64,000 nt of DNA from UBA2137 sp963740205 (GTDB lineage: Bacteria > Pseudomonadota > Alphaproteobacteria > Micavibrionales > Micavibrionaceae): contig CAVUDD010000002.1 of assembly GCA_963740205.1 (NCBI GenBank), positions 186,001-250,000 of the forward strand, given 5' to 3'. The translations under genes and the position numbers were made by a program. Shown piece after piece: positions 25,531 through 33,819 of this stretch; positions within the stretch are counted from its first letter, which is position 1, and each line of letters opens with the position of its first letter. Below the pieces are notes generated by a model. That model had not been told where the DNA came from, made no database searches, and saw nothing but the letters and a program-made list of their open reading frames with translations.

Positions 25531-25855
25531 AGGGATTAGTTAGGGTTTTGTCCTCTATCTCGATAACCCATATATCGGGGTCACGCTCCAAGGAACGGCG
25601 AATATAGGCATCTATATCAACTTCTTCAACATCTTCTTTGCCAAGTGCGTGCATCCATCCCAAATCACCATTAACATCGCGTACTTGAGTCAGAATGCGA
25701 AAACCATTGCCCTGACCATTTAATTTAAGAAGAATTGTTCCACTGTAAGGCGCACCCTTATTGGTAATATAGAAAAAGAGGCCCTTTTGTTCGCAAAGCC
25801 TTAAATGCGCGTCAATCCAAAGTGATGTTGCCAGTCTTTCATCATCGGCAGACAT
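25508..25855 (-). CDS. DUF1491 family protein
   Basis: A 115-residue protein of the alphaproteobacterial DUF1491 family. Recognised by the N-terminal LATSLWIDAHLRLCEQKG, then TILLKLN and the central DLGWMHALG, and C-terminal YIRRSLERDPDIWVIEIED. Its molecular function is unknown. It follows the sensor kinase without a gap and precedes prfC, so all three are probably co-transcribed. Confidence 0.9.
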   Translation of the reverse strand: MSADDERLATSLWIDAHLRLCEQKGLFFYITNKGAPYSGTILLKLNGQGNGFRILTQVRDVNGDLGWMHALGKEDVEEVDIDAYIRRSLERDPDIWVIEIEDKTLTNPFEGKLIE

Positions 25856-27424
25856 TTATTTTTTAACTTTTTTAGATGATTTTTTATTAGTTTCTTCTTG
25901 GAAGGCATCTGCCTTGACCTTACTAAGCGGAATAACACGGCGCTGTGGGAATATAACAGTAACAGTTGTTCCCAACCCTTCCCCGGATTTAAGTTTTAGT
26001 ACGCCGCCATGTAATTCAACCATGGCCTTTGCCAAAGGAAGCCCTAGACCTGTACCTTGTTGCTCTTTTGCGTGTTGGGAATTTGTAATTTGCCCGAATG
26101 GCTCAAGTGCCTCTTGAATTTTATCAGCAGGCATGCCAATTCCCTCATCCTTAACAGAAATAAGCATATCTCCATCTTTTTGAATAAGGGCTTTGATATA
26201 AATTTTGTCACCCTCTTTGGAAAATTTAATAGCATTAGAAACCAAATTAATCAGTACCTGACGGATAAGACGCGGGTCGGACATGAGTCCTGGCAGATCT
26301 TCTTGGATGTCACTAACCATTTCAATTTTGGCCGTAAAGGCACGCGAGGTCATCATACGCGTGACAGAGACAATCAAATCCTTAATTCCATATGGTTGTT
26401 CATCAAGATCAACCTTACCTGCTTCAATCTTAGACATATCAAGCACTTCATTAATGATATCCAGTAAGTGACGCGCACTTAAATGAACATCACCCAGATA
26501 TTCCATGTACTTGTCACTGCCTAATTTCCCAAAGGTCTCATTCATCATAATCTCAGAAAATCCAATAATGGCATTAAGCGGGGTACGTAGCTCATGGCTC
26601 ATGTTAGCAAGAAAGCTCGATTTCGCATTATTGGCTGCATCAGCGCGCTCTTTTGCCATACGAAGAGAGACCTCCATCTGTTTACGCAAGGTAATGTCCA
26701 TAATGGTTGCAACTTGGAATCGTCTGCGTTGTGAAAGCTCAAGCGTCGCTGTGGTAAACAGTGCATTGGCAATAGCACCGTCCTTACGCAACATCTTCAT
26801 TTCACCGGATGATCGCATACCACTTTCCATCATGCGGTCGTGGTTACGAATGGCTACTTCTTGCTCCTCTGGTGCTATAAGAAAAGAAAAGTCCTCTCCT
26901 ATCACGTCATCGCGTTTCCAACCGAATGAACGAATAAAGCTGTCATTAACACGCACAATGCGCCGATGATGGTCAGTCACAACAATGGAAACCTCGGACA
27001 CATCAAAGATAGATGTCAGAAGTGAAATCGCATCATCACGCTCACGTTGTAAAATTGAGTCATCGGCAGTATCAGGCTGAGCCATGACATCAATGAGAAC
27101 AGCTTGCCCTGCAATATCAAGCAATGGGTTTATCCAAAATCCATAAACACGAATTCCACCTGGGAATGATGGGAGCGCCTGAATAGTCACAGGAACTTTT
27201 TGTTTTATGCACACCTCAAAGGCTTGCTCAAAGTGGCGCGCATTCTCACTATCCATAAAATCAACAATTGGCACCCCAATAATTTGATCTCTTTTGCGCG
27301 AAAAATATTCTAATCCACGTTGGTTACATTCTTTGATTGTATAATGACCGTCTTTTCCAGGCTCCACCAAAAAGCGTGGTACAGGCATAGCATCAAATAA
27401 TATTTTGTGATCAATGGTACTCAA
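25856..27424 (-). CDS. Cytoplasmic PAS-PAS sensor histidine kinase
   Basis: 522 residues. An N-terminal PAS domain (about 5-115) and a second (about 130-250) precede a HisKA dimerisation domain with phospho-acceptor His277 in NMSHELRTPLNAIIGFSEIM, then an HATPase domain (LVSNAIKFSKEG, DEGIGM, GTGLGLPLAKAMVE). The tail is Lys-rich. No membrane segments are present, so the signal is cytoplasmic or membrane-associated. The kinase core resembles PleC/DivJ-type kinases of alphaproteobacteria. No response regulator is adjacent. It overlaps the upstream degenerate GGDEF-like gene by 4 bases. Confidence 0.9.
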   Translation of the reverse strand: MSTIDHKILFDAMPVPRFLVEPGKDGHYTIKECNQRGLEYFSRKRDQIIGVPIVDFMDSENARHFEQAFEVCIKQKVPVTIQALPSFPGGIRVYGFWINPLLDIAGQAVLIDVMAQPDTADDSILQRERDDAISLLTSIFDVSEVSIVVTDHHRRIVRVNDSFIRSFGWKRDDVIGEDFSFLIAPEEQEVAIRNHDRMMESGMRSSGEMKMLRKDGAIANALFTTATLELSQRRRFQVATIMDITLRKQMEVSLRMAKERADAANNAKSSFLANMSHELRTPLNAIIGFSEIMMNETFGKLGSDKYMEYLGDVHLSARHLLDIINEVLDMSKIEAGKVDLDEQPYGIKDLIVSVTRMMTSRAFTAKIEMVSDIQEDLPGLMSDPRLIRQVLINLVSNAIKFSKEGDKIYIKALIQKDGDMLISVKDEGIGMPADKIQEALEPFGQITNSQHAKEQQGTGLGLPLAKAMVELHGGVLKLKSGEGLGTTVTVIFPQRRVIPLSKVKADAFQEETNKKSSKKVKK

Positions 27425-28212
27425 TTTGAACTTGCCTCTTTTAAATGTCGTTCTAATGGCGATAATTCCTGTAGAATAACAATATCACCACTTGCACTGA
27501 CTTGTAATGCGCTTAAGTCTTTTTGTAAATTAAGCATTACAGAATTTAAAACTTCTCCTAATACAGGTTGCGAAATGACAGCATTGAATTTGGAGTTATT
27601 ATCAGTAAAAAACTTGTTCTGCACACGCCTCAAGAAACGATTAGCGCCATTTTTGTCGGTTTGTTTAAGTGACAAGGCTATCTTGTTTTCATCCAATTTA
27701 AATACACTATCAAAACCACGAAGTTGAGAATTTATTAGAGCACGTAAGATATCGATGGATGCAACTTGATTTCCAACAACAGAGAGCAAACATATACAGA
27801 ACTCTCTACCATCGCGCCCTAATCGTTCCATTTCCTGCTTATAATCAGCCTTAAGTCCTTCATAACCTTCACCATATGACACCCCCTCGGAATTTTCCTC
27901 TACTGGCTCAAGAAATGAAGTTAAAATACGGATGAAATCATTGAAATTATGGGAAAACTCTTTTTGACTTTCCTTTTTCTGTGCTTGCGAACAGAGTTTC
28001 TCAAATAACCCTTCCAGTTTCTTAAGATCAGAAAAATTCGATCCATCAAGCCGCTCATAGTAATTATAAAAATTCTGAAACACCGTTTTTGCCGAAGCAT
28101 TAGATACTAATTCTTCTTTTTGCGTCCATGACGCAAGGACATCCCCCTGCCATCTAACGGAAACTCTTATTAATTCATAACCTGATATTTGAGGAGAAAT
28201 GTGTTCGCTCAC
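27421..28212 (-). CDS. Degenerate GGDEF-like protein upstream of the sensor kinase
   Basis: 263 residues, no clean database-style motif. The C-terminal half follows a GGDEF fold pattern: EFCICLLSVVGNQ, then DILRALINSQLRGFDSVFKLDENKIALSLKQTDKNGANRFLRRVQNKF. Where an active enzyme has GGDEF this one has LDENK, so it should not make c-di-GMP. The N-terminal 130 residues are helical and unassigned. Its stop overlaps the kinase start (ATGA), so it is probably a partner or regulator of that kinase. GGDEF assignment is inference. Confidence 0.6.
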   Translation of the reverse strand: MSEHISPQISGYELIRVSVRWQGDVLASWTQKEELVSNASAKTVFQNFYNYYERLDGSNFSDLKKLEGLFEKLCSQAQKKESQKEFSHNFNDFIRILTSFLEPVEENSEGVSYGEGYEGLKADYKQEMERLGRDGREFCICLLSVVGNQVASIDILRALINSQLRGFDSVFKLDENKIALSLKQTDKNGANRFLRRVQNKFFTDNNSKFNAVISQPVLGEVLNSVMLNLQKDLSALQVSASGDIVILQELSPLERHLKEASSN

Positions 28213-28295
28213 GTGCGCATCCCAAACTAATTGATTGATAACGTGAGAAAGTATAGCAAAAAGCAGGAAACCGTGAAGTCTTTATTACTTACAGG

Positions 28296-29540
28296 TTAAT
28301 CGACTAGCCATTCTTTTTGCAATTCATCCAAAGTATCACTTTTGATAGCTTCTCTAATCTTGACCATCAAATGGCTCATAACAGCTATGTTGTGTTGCGC
28401 AACAATTTGACCGCCTAAATGTTCGCCCGCTTTAAAGAGGTGATGTAAATAAGCCTTAGAATATTGTGAACAGGCAGGAATACCCAACTCGGGCCATAAG
28501 GGATCTGGATCATCAGCATATTTAGCATTTCTAAGATTAAGGCGCTCGCTCGGTGCGCCTTTCATTAAAGCCCAACCATGTCGTGCTATACGCGTAGGTG
28601 ACACACAATCAAATGTATCAATCCCAAGACGCACACATTCAAAAATATCCTTAAACGTACCTATGCCCAGCAAATGAACAGGTCTGTCCTGTGCTATATG
28701 AGGCATACACCATGAAACTATCTCGAAAAACTGGTCAAAATTACCACCAAAAGTTCCACCAATAGCGGTTCCAAAGAATGGACGGCTTGCCGTATAGGCT
28801 GCACTTTCTTCACGCAATTCTTGAAATACACCACCCTGAACCACGCTATAGATAGCCTGTGATCCGTCATGTGAACGCTCAAATGCCTTTAAAGAACGAT
28901 CGCCCCAACGGTGCGACATATGCATTGATTTTTCAGTATAGTCACGGCTGACGTGCATGGCCGTACACTCATCAAGCTGGACAACAAAATCAGGGCCAAG
29001 CTTTCTTTGAATATCTATCGCACTTTCAGGGGACAAGAAAAGCTTACTTCCATCCTTGTACGAACGAAAGGCTGCACCCTCTTCTGTAATTTTGTTTAGA
29101 GAACGTGCTCGGTTTGACTTATTGTTACGCCCTTTTATCTCGTCAGCGTCAGTGCCATCACCCATAGAATAAATCTGGAAACCGCCACTATCTGTAAGAA
29201 TTGGTCCATTCCAATTCATAAATTTATGCAAACCACCCATTTTCTGGACGAGGTCAGCACCAGGTTGAATCATTAGGTGATAGGTATTGGCAAGAACGAT
29301 GTCTGCCCCTGCCTCTTTTACCTGATGAGGCTGAAGACTTTTGATATTGGCCTTAGTACCGCAAAATATAAAATTTGGTGTTTGAATTGTGCCATGCGGT
29401 GTTTTGAGATTACCTAGTCGCGCACGACTTTTTGAGTCCTTATGCGTAATATCGAAGGCAAAACCAGAATAATCAATAGATGAAGACGTGCTAAAAAGTG
29501 ACGTGTCCGGTGCTTCCGTCTCGCGTTTTGGCTCGGTCAT
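28296..29540 (-). CDS. tgt: tRNA-guanine transglycosylase, divergent form
   Basis: A 414-residue Tgt exchanging guanine-34 for a queuine-type base in GUN tRNAs. The catalytic Asp117 (ILTDSGGFQ) and Asp311 (TFDCVSPTR) are conserved. The zinc site is unusual: instead of the normal CxCxxC before NYSRAYLHHL, only Cys357 (IPACSQYSKAYLHHL) and His383 remain; the first two Cys positions are Leu and Ile. The base-pocket loop reads IGGTFGGN rather than VGGLAVGE. A 25-residue N-terminal extension and an insertion after YSMGDG are also present. It lies between the GGDEF-like gene and rpmB, with no queA nearby. Confidence 0.9.
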   Translation of the reverse strand: MTEPKRETEAPDTSLFSTSSSIDYSGFAFDITHKDSKSRARLGNLKTPHGTIQTPNFIFCGTKANIKSLQPHQVKEAGADIVLANTYHLMIQPGADLVQKMGGLHKFMNWNGPILTDSGGFQIYSMGDGTDADEIKGRNNKSNRARSLNKITEEGAAFRSYKDGSKLFLSPESAIDIQRKLGPDFVVQLDECTAMHVSRDYTEKSMHMSHRWGDRSLKAFERSHDGSQAIYSVVQGGVFQELREESAAYTASRPFFGTAIGGTFGGNFDQFFEIVSWCMPHIAQDRPVHLLGIGTFKDIFECVRLGIDTFDCVSPTRIARHGWALMKGAPSERLNLRNAKYADDPDPLWPELGIPACSQYSKAYLHHLFKAGEHLGGQIVAQHNIAVMSHLMVKIREAIKSDTLDELQKEWLVD

Positions 29541-29566
29541 GTCAGGAAAATTCCTTTAAAGAAAAC

Positions 29567-29869
29567 TTACTTAGCTGCTGCTTCAGCTTTTTTCTGTGTT
29601 TTAAGGAGTTTAGTGCGAAGTTTAACCATTTCAGGCTCAAGCTTTGATGGAGTTGTGCTCATCAAAAACGCATCCAAACCACCCTTATGGTCAATCGTAC
29701 GAAGACCAGCAGCACTTACCTTAATAGTAATCTTCTGCTTTAAAGTTTCGCTGAAAAGCGCAGTACTTTGAATGTTTGGAAGAAAACGACGACGTGTTTT
29801 ATTGTGTGCGTGAGAAACATTGTTCCCAGACATTGGTTTTTTTCCTGTGATTACACAACGACGTGCCAT
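29567..29869 (-). CDS. rpmB: 50S ribosomal protein L28
   Basis: A 100-residue L28 beginning MARRCVITGKKPMSGNNVSHAHNKTRRRFLPN, the standard alphaproteobacterial form. It carries a C-terminal AEAAAK tail. A consensus-like promoter lies just upstream, and tgt follows 26 bases downstream on the same strand. Confidence 0.96.
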   Translation of the reverse strand: MARRCVITGKKPMSGNNVSHAHNKTRRRFLPNIQSTALFSETLKQKITIKVSAAGLRTIDHKGGLDAFLMSTTPSKLEPEMVKLRTKLLKTQKKAEAAAK

Positions 29870-29912
29870 GATTTAATCCTCTTAATATCTTCAATTCAAA
29901 TTCGACTTGGAG

Positions 29913-29941
29913 TGTTACACGCTCATAGACTATTCTGTCAA
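29913..29941 (-). promoter_or_regulatory. Putative promoter of rpmB
   Basis: Perfect -35 TTGACA (29936-29941) and a weaker -10 GTAACA/TAACAC (29913-29918) separated by 17 bases on the minus strand, 44 bases upstream of the rpmB ATG. Confidence 0.5.
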
Positions 29942-29969
29942 GCAGTATATGGCTTAAAAACGTACAAAA

Positions 29970-31013
29970 TTATTCGTAAATTGATACCAGTATTACTAAT
30001 AGCCCGCAAACAAATATCAACGTAGAGACAAACAGCATAAATTGTAACGGTTTTAGAAGCTCTGGATTTATCTTTGCAGACTGTCCTTTTGGCCCAGTCC
30101 ATTCTCGTAAAATTGGCTTGTCCTCTGTATCTTTTTTACCACCCCCGAATACAGCATTAAGCGAGTAAGCAGTTACCTGCAGAGCTTTACCACCTGAGAG
30201 ATAGGATGGCTTTCCTGAGAATTTGAAAAGCCCATTAAATGCACGCCCTATGCTTGCGCCAGGAACAAGAAAAGATGATAGAACCAGAGATAACAAAGCA
30301 ACGGGCGCCGTAAATATCCCTACAAACCTTTGCAAGGCACATATAAGAGTTTGAAAACCATTACCTTGGCCTTCACGACCATAGAGCCACGCTCCTGCAC
30401 ATATTCCAGAAACAATAAAAAGTCCAAGTAAACCAAAAATAAGATATCCCATTACAGGCGCTATAAGTGCACGCTCCAGATAAATCACGCCAAAAGCAGC
30501 TGCTTCGCGTGTTAAGGCATGTTCGTCATAGTAGTTAAGGTTAGTCCGACTTGAAACAGCAAGCGAAAAGAACGTCGTTTTATGTTCTTTTCGTGTAATA
30601 GTTTTATGAACACGACCAATTAAATACCAAATACTACCTGTCGCAGTACAAAAAACCAAAGACGCTATATCCAGCAATCGATAAAGAGGGAAATTCTGAG
30701 CTAGCCACACAGCAGAACCACCAAATACAGTTGCAAAAATAAGCAGAATAACAGTTATAAATGTGCCGCGAAAAGTTAGAGACGAATGACTTCTACCTAC
30801 GCGATCAGCTTTATCAGTAAATTTTCCAAAGAACTTAGTAATCAAAATCCAATAAAATGGAACTGAATACCCCTTATAACTTCCATAAAACAGCCCTAGG
30901 AAGATTGTTAATATAAGAGCAATCAAAACACTCCCAACCCTATCAGGAAACACCAGAATAAGGTTTTGGAAGAAATGACTTGCAGTGAAGTCAGGTAAGA
31001 AGGCTTGATTCAT
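29970..31013 (-). CDS. Multi-pass inner-membrane protein, faintly CobD/CbiB-like
   Basis: 347 residues with about seven hydrophobic segments, the first at VLIALILTIFLGLFYG and the last at LMLFVSTLIF...LLVILVSIY. The middle stretch LTREAAAFGVIYLERALIAPVMGYLIFGLLG loosely recalls the CobD/CbiB pattern in which an Arg-Glu-Ala helix precedes xxAPxxxxxLxG. Key CobD residues are not all present, and no cobalamin genes are nearby, so the assignment stays tentative. It is separated from rpmB by about 100 bases and divergent from the patatin gene. Confidence 0.65.
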   Translation of the reverse strand: MNQAFLPDFTASHFFQNLILVFPDRVGSVLIALILTIFLGLFYGSYKGYSVPFYWILITKFFGKFTDKADRVGRSHSSLTFRGTFITVILLIFATVFGGSAVWLAQNFPLYRLLDIASLVFCTATGSIWYLIGRVHKTITRKEHKTTFFSLAVSSRTNLNYYDEHALTREAAAFGVIYLERALIAPVMGYLIFGLLGLFIVSGICAGAWLYGREGQGNGFQTLICALQRFVGIFTAPVALLSLVLSSFLVPGASIGRAFNGLFKFSGKPSYLSGGKALQVTAYSLNAVFGGGKKDTEDKPILREWTGPKGQSAKINPELLKPLQFMLFVSTLIFVCGLLVILVSIYE

Positions 31014-31177
31014 TCGAAAACTTTAACATGTGTTATCCCTTATAACTAGAGCAAGAAAACTAGCTCAATCATTTTATTCACATTATAAATCAACATGTTA
31101 GTTTATTTTTGCTGCACTGCTTATAGATTTCACAAAAAAAGTCCTGCTATTCTGTTAAAAAATCAGGGAGTCCTAAT

Positions 31178-32287
31178 ATACTTGCGTTACCAATAATAAA
31201 ACCACTGGAAGGTGATATTGCCATCGTTTGCGAAGGTGGAGGTTCCTATGGGAGCTATAGCTCTGGCGCTTTGCGTGCCCTAATGCAACACCCCGATATT
31301 CTCTCTGGGCAAGCTCGCATTACAAATGCTTTGGGCACAAGCGCAGGAGGAATAAATTCTTTGATTCTAGCCAATGCTTTCAACACCTCAGCAAATCCAG
31401 ATGAGGCTGCCTTGGTTGCAGAATCTTCTCTCAAGGGCTTTTGGCAGGATGTTTCGAATACCGGTTGGGGATTATCGACACTGGTTGCCACACAAAAAAC
31501 TGCAAAAATGACAACTAATATGTTTCCTCACTTAAGATCCATACTTGGCGGTGATGCAGTTGCATACCCCAATATACCTCCTCTTATGTTTGCCGGCCTA
31601 GATGCCTCTGTAAGATCATTGCCTCGAGGAACTTTGAGCGAATTGATAATCAAAAACCTTCAAAAGCATATTGGGGAAAACATACAAACTACGTTAAACG
31701 GACCTTTAAAAACTCACTTACATTATTGCGATGGTGATTTTGAAACATACTTAAAACAAGAAAAACAAACTTGGAAAAACAAAATTGTTACGGGGCAAGA
31801 TACAGATTGGGATTCAGTAAAAAAATCGGTGGCGCTTTTATGCTCCAATGGCTACGCCGACGATGAAGGTCGTATAGGTTTTGACGGTGCCTATCTTCAA
31901 AATGGATTGGCAACACCACTTGTAGATATGAGCGATATAAATACTGTTATCTATATTGGATTGCATGGCACACCTCAAAAACCCAGAGAAATGGAACCTG
32001 TTGATTCTATAGAACGTCATATGCCCACCGATAAAAATTTGGCTAAAAGCATCCTAAGTGCTCAATTTAATTTTAACTGGGTTGTAAATCAGATTGACGA
32101 AGAAAGAAAACCACAAGTCATAAATGTGACACTCCAACCTGAAAAAAGCTGGAACGAAACCTCGCGCATGAACACTCATCCCCTTCTTATTGCGGATCTC
32201 ACCAAAAGAGGTGACAAAGACATGCGTGTAGCAATGGGTCTTGAGGAGTCACATGTTGGCGGAATGCGCCTAGCATTTGCCTCATAA
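31178..32287 (+). CDS. Patatin-like phospholipase; start codon unclear
   Basis: A patatin-family lipid acyl hydrolase of about 370 residues. The oxyanion motif CEGGGSYG is encoded at about 31229-31252, the nucleophile Ser in NALGTSAGGINS, and the catalytic Asp in GFDGAYLQNG. The only canonical start (TTG 31271) would remove the oxyanion loop, so translation must begin upstream. The frame is open from 31127 but has no ATG, GTG or TTG. An AGGGAG site at 31165-31170 points to the ATA at 31178; CTG 31205 is another option. A base error here is also possible. Confidence 0.75.
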   Translation: MLALPIIKPLEGDIAIVCEGGGSYGSYSSGALRALMQHPDILSGQARITNALGTSAGGINSLILANAFNTSANPDEAALVAESSLKGFWQDVSNTGWGLSTLVATQKTAKMTTNMFPHLRSILGGDAVAYPNIPPLMFAGLDASVRSLPRGTLSELIIKNLQKHIGENIQTTLNGPLKTHLHYCDGDFETYLKQEKQTWKNKIVTGQDTDWDSVKKSVALLCSNGYADDEGRIGFDGAYLQNGLATPLVDMSDINTVIYIGLHGTPQKPREMEPVDSIERHMPTDKNLAKSILSAQFNFNWVVNQIDEERKPQVINVTLQPEKSWNETSRMNTHPLLIADLTKRGDKDMRVAMGLEESHVGGMRLAFAS

Positions 32288-32305
32288 TATAATTAGACTT
32301 TAAAA

Positions 32306-33028
32306 ATGTTTGCAGAACTTTCCATTCCTTCGCACGTAAATCCGCGTATTAGCCCAAAGGCAAAAAGATTAGCTCTACGCCTTAATCGAAAGACGTTTTC
32401 AATTGATCTGGTTATACCTAAACGAACATCCACACGTAAAATAAATGCTTTTGTAAATTCCAATCAAGACTGGATAGACAAAACTCTTTCGTCACTGCCA
32501 CAGACAGTTTATTTTTCTAACGGTGCCATTTTCCCATTTTTTGGAGAGATTCTTACTTTAAAAATCACGAAGAGCTCCTCGGTTAAAAGAACAAAAATAG
32601 CGATAGAGGGTTCACAGCTATGTATTGATACTTATCTTAATGACATTACACCGCGCCTTAAAAGATGGATAAGGGATGAAACTAAGAAAAGGCTAGAAAA
32701 GCTTGCATTTGAGAAGGCTAGTCAACTTGGTAAGCCACTCTCGAAAGTTAGCGTCAGAGATACACATACACGATGGGGCAGTTGCGGTCATAAGGGTGCT
32801 ATCTCTTTTTCATGGCGACTGGCATTTGCCCCTTACTCGTCTATTGATTATGTTGTTGCACATGAGGTTGCACATTTGAAACACATGGATCACAGCCAAA
32901 AATTTTGGAGCACATGTGAAAGCCTTTGCGAAGATTATGCCCAGGGAAAAAGCTGGATGCGAGAAAACGGTCTTGAACTTATGAGATACTGTTTTGACGA
33001 AATGCCTCAAGTGCCCGATCAAGAATAA
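32306..33028 (+). CDS. DUF45/YgjP-like zinc metallopeptidase
   Basis: A 240-residue member of the YgjP/DUF45 (M48-related) family. TRWGSCGHKGAISFSWRLAFAP leads into the zinc motif His186-Glu187-Val-Ala-His190, with His196 (MDHSQKF) as the likely third ligand. No signal peptide or membrane segment. The substrate is unknown. Its last 50 bases overlap the convergent ruvX gene. Confidence 0.9.
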   Translation: MFAELSIPSHVNPRISPKAKRLALRLNRKTFSIDLVIPKRTSTRKINAFVNSNQDWIDKTLSSLPQTVYFSNGAIFPFFGEILTLKITKSSSVKRTKIAIEGSQLCIDTYLNDITPRLKRWIRDETKKRLEKLAFEKASQLGKPLSKVSVRDTHTRWGSCGHKGAISFSWRLAFAPYSSIDYVVAHEVAHLKHMDHSQKFWSTCESLCEDYAQGKSWMRENGLELMRYCFDEMPQVPDQE

Positions 33029-33464
33029 TCTTTGCAGCATATTGGTCGGTTATACCTGTTTCTTTAGCTTTTCTTTTATTCACAGAGTTATCCAACATTC
33101 CATCCACAGAGTCTGTGGATAAACGTTCATCACAAAGCAAAACAGGCAATGTAATGTAATTTTTCATCTCAATAACGAAATCTCTAATTGATTGACAACG
33201 TCGCCCTTCACTACCATCCATATTAATGGGATAACCAACGACAATTCCGTTACTGTCATATTCTTTTATGAGTAACTTCAATACATCCATATCATTTGAA
33301 AATTTTTGACGTTTTACGGTCATAAGAGCTGTTGAAGTAAAACTTATGAGATTCCCTGAGGCAACGCCAATTGTCTTACTACCAACATCAAGGGCAAGTA
33401 ACGAAGCACCCCCGCCCACTTTTTTCAAAAAATCATGTGTTTCAGCGTCACCAAAGCTGGACAT
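32979..33464 (-). CDS. ruvX: Putative pre-16S rRNA nuclease / Holliday junction resolvase-like YqgF
   Basis: A 161-residue YqgF/RuvX RNase H-fold protein. The first acidic residue is Asp26 in LLALDVGSKTIGVA; GIVVGYPINMDGSEG and CDERLST supply further family motifs, and the C-terminal DQYAAKIILDRAL carries the last acidic residue. The family matures the 16S rRNA 5' end. It overlaps the 3' end of the DUF45 gene by 50 bases and is divergent from gatC. Confidence 0.92.
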   Translation of the reverse strand: MSSFGDAETHDFLKKVGGGASLLALDVGSKTIGVASGNLISFTSTALMTVKRQKFSNDMDVLKLLIKEYDSNGIVVGYPINMDGSEGRRCQSIRDFVIEMKNYITLPVLLCDERLSTDSVDGMLDNSVNKRKAKETGITDQYAAKIILDRALEAFRQNSIS

Positions 33465-33532
33465 TTAAGCTTAATCCTTATATCTCAATGTTATTAAGCG
33501 TTTTTCATCTTTTAAAGAAAAGGTCAAGCTTC

Positions 33533-33814
33533 ATGGATAAAAAAACAGTGCAGAAAGTTGCAAATCTTGCTCGTCTCAACTTAAGCGAGGAACAAGAAGA
33601 TCGCCTTGTTGATCAATTAGGCAATATTCTGGGCTTTGTTGAACAACTCGATGAGGTCAATACAGATAACGTCGAGCCTTTAGCAAGCGTGGTCGAAATC
33701 AAACTTCCTTTGCGTCAAGACAAAGTAACAGATGGTGGTTACCCTGATGCCATTCTTGCAAATGCACCCGAGGAATCCGAAGATTATTTTGTAATTAGTA
33801 AAGTGGTTGAATAG
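33533..33814 (+). CDS. gatC: Asp-tRNA(Asn)/Glu-tRNA(Gln) amidotransferase subunit C
   Basis: 93 residues from ATG 33533, preceded by AGAAAAGG. VQKVANLARLNLSEEQEDRLVDQLGNILGFVEQLDEV is the diagnostic N-terminal half. GatC stabilises the GatA-GatB interface in the amidotransferase that makes Gln-tRNA(Gln) or Asn-tRNA(Asn). The frame extends upstream, but those residues belong to the antisense of ruvX. gatA begins 5 bases downstream. Confidence 0.95.
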   Translation: MDKKTVQKVANLARLNLSEEQEDRLVDQLGNILGFVEQLDEVNTDNVEPLASVVEIKLPLRQDKVTDGGYPDAILANAPEESEDYFVISKVVE

Positions 33815-33819
33815 AAAAC

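Noticed and set aside
26505..26969. 154-codon plus-strand ORF inside the histidine kinase gene
   Set aside because: Shadow frame; the kinase motifs H, N, G1 and G2 are continuous on the minus strand.
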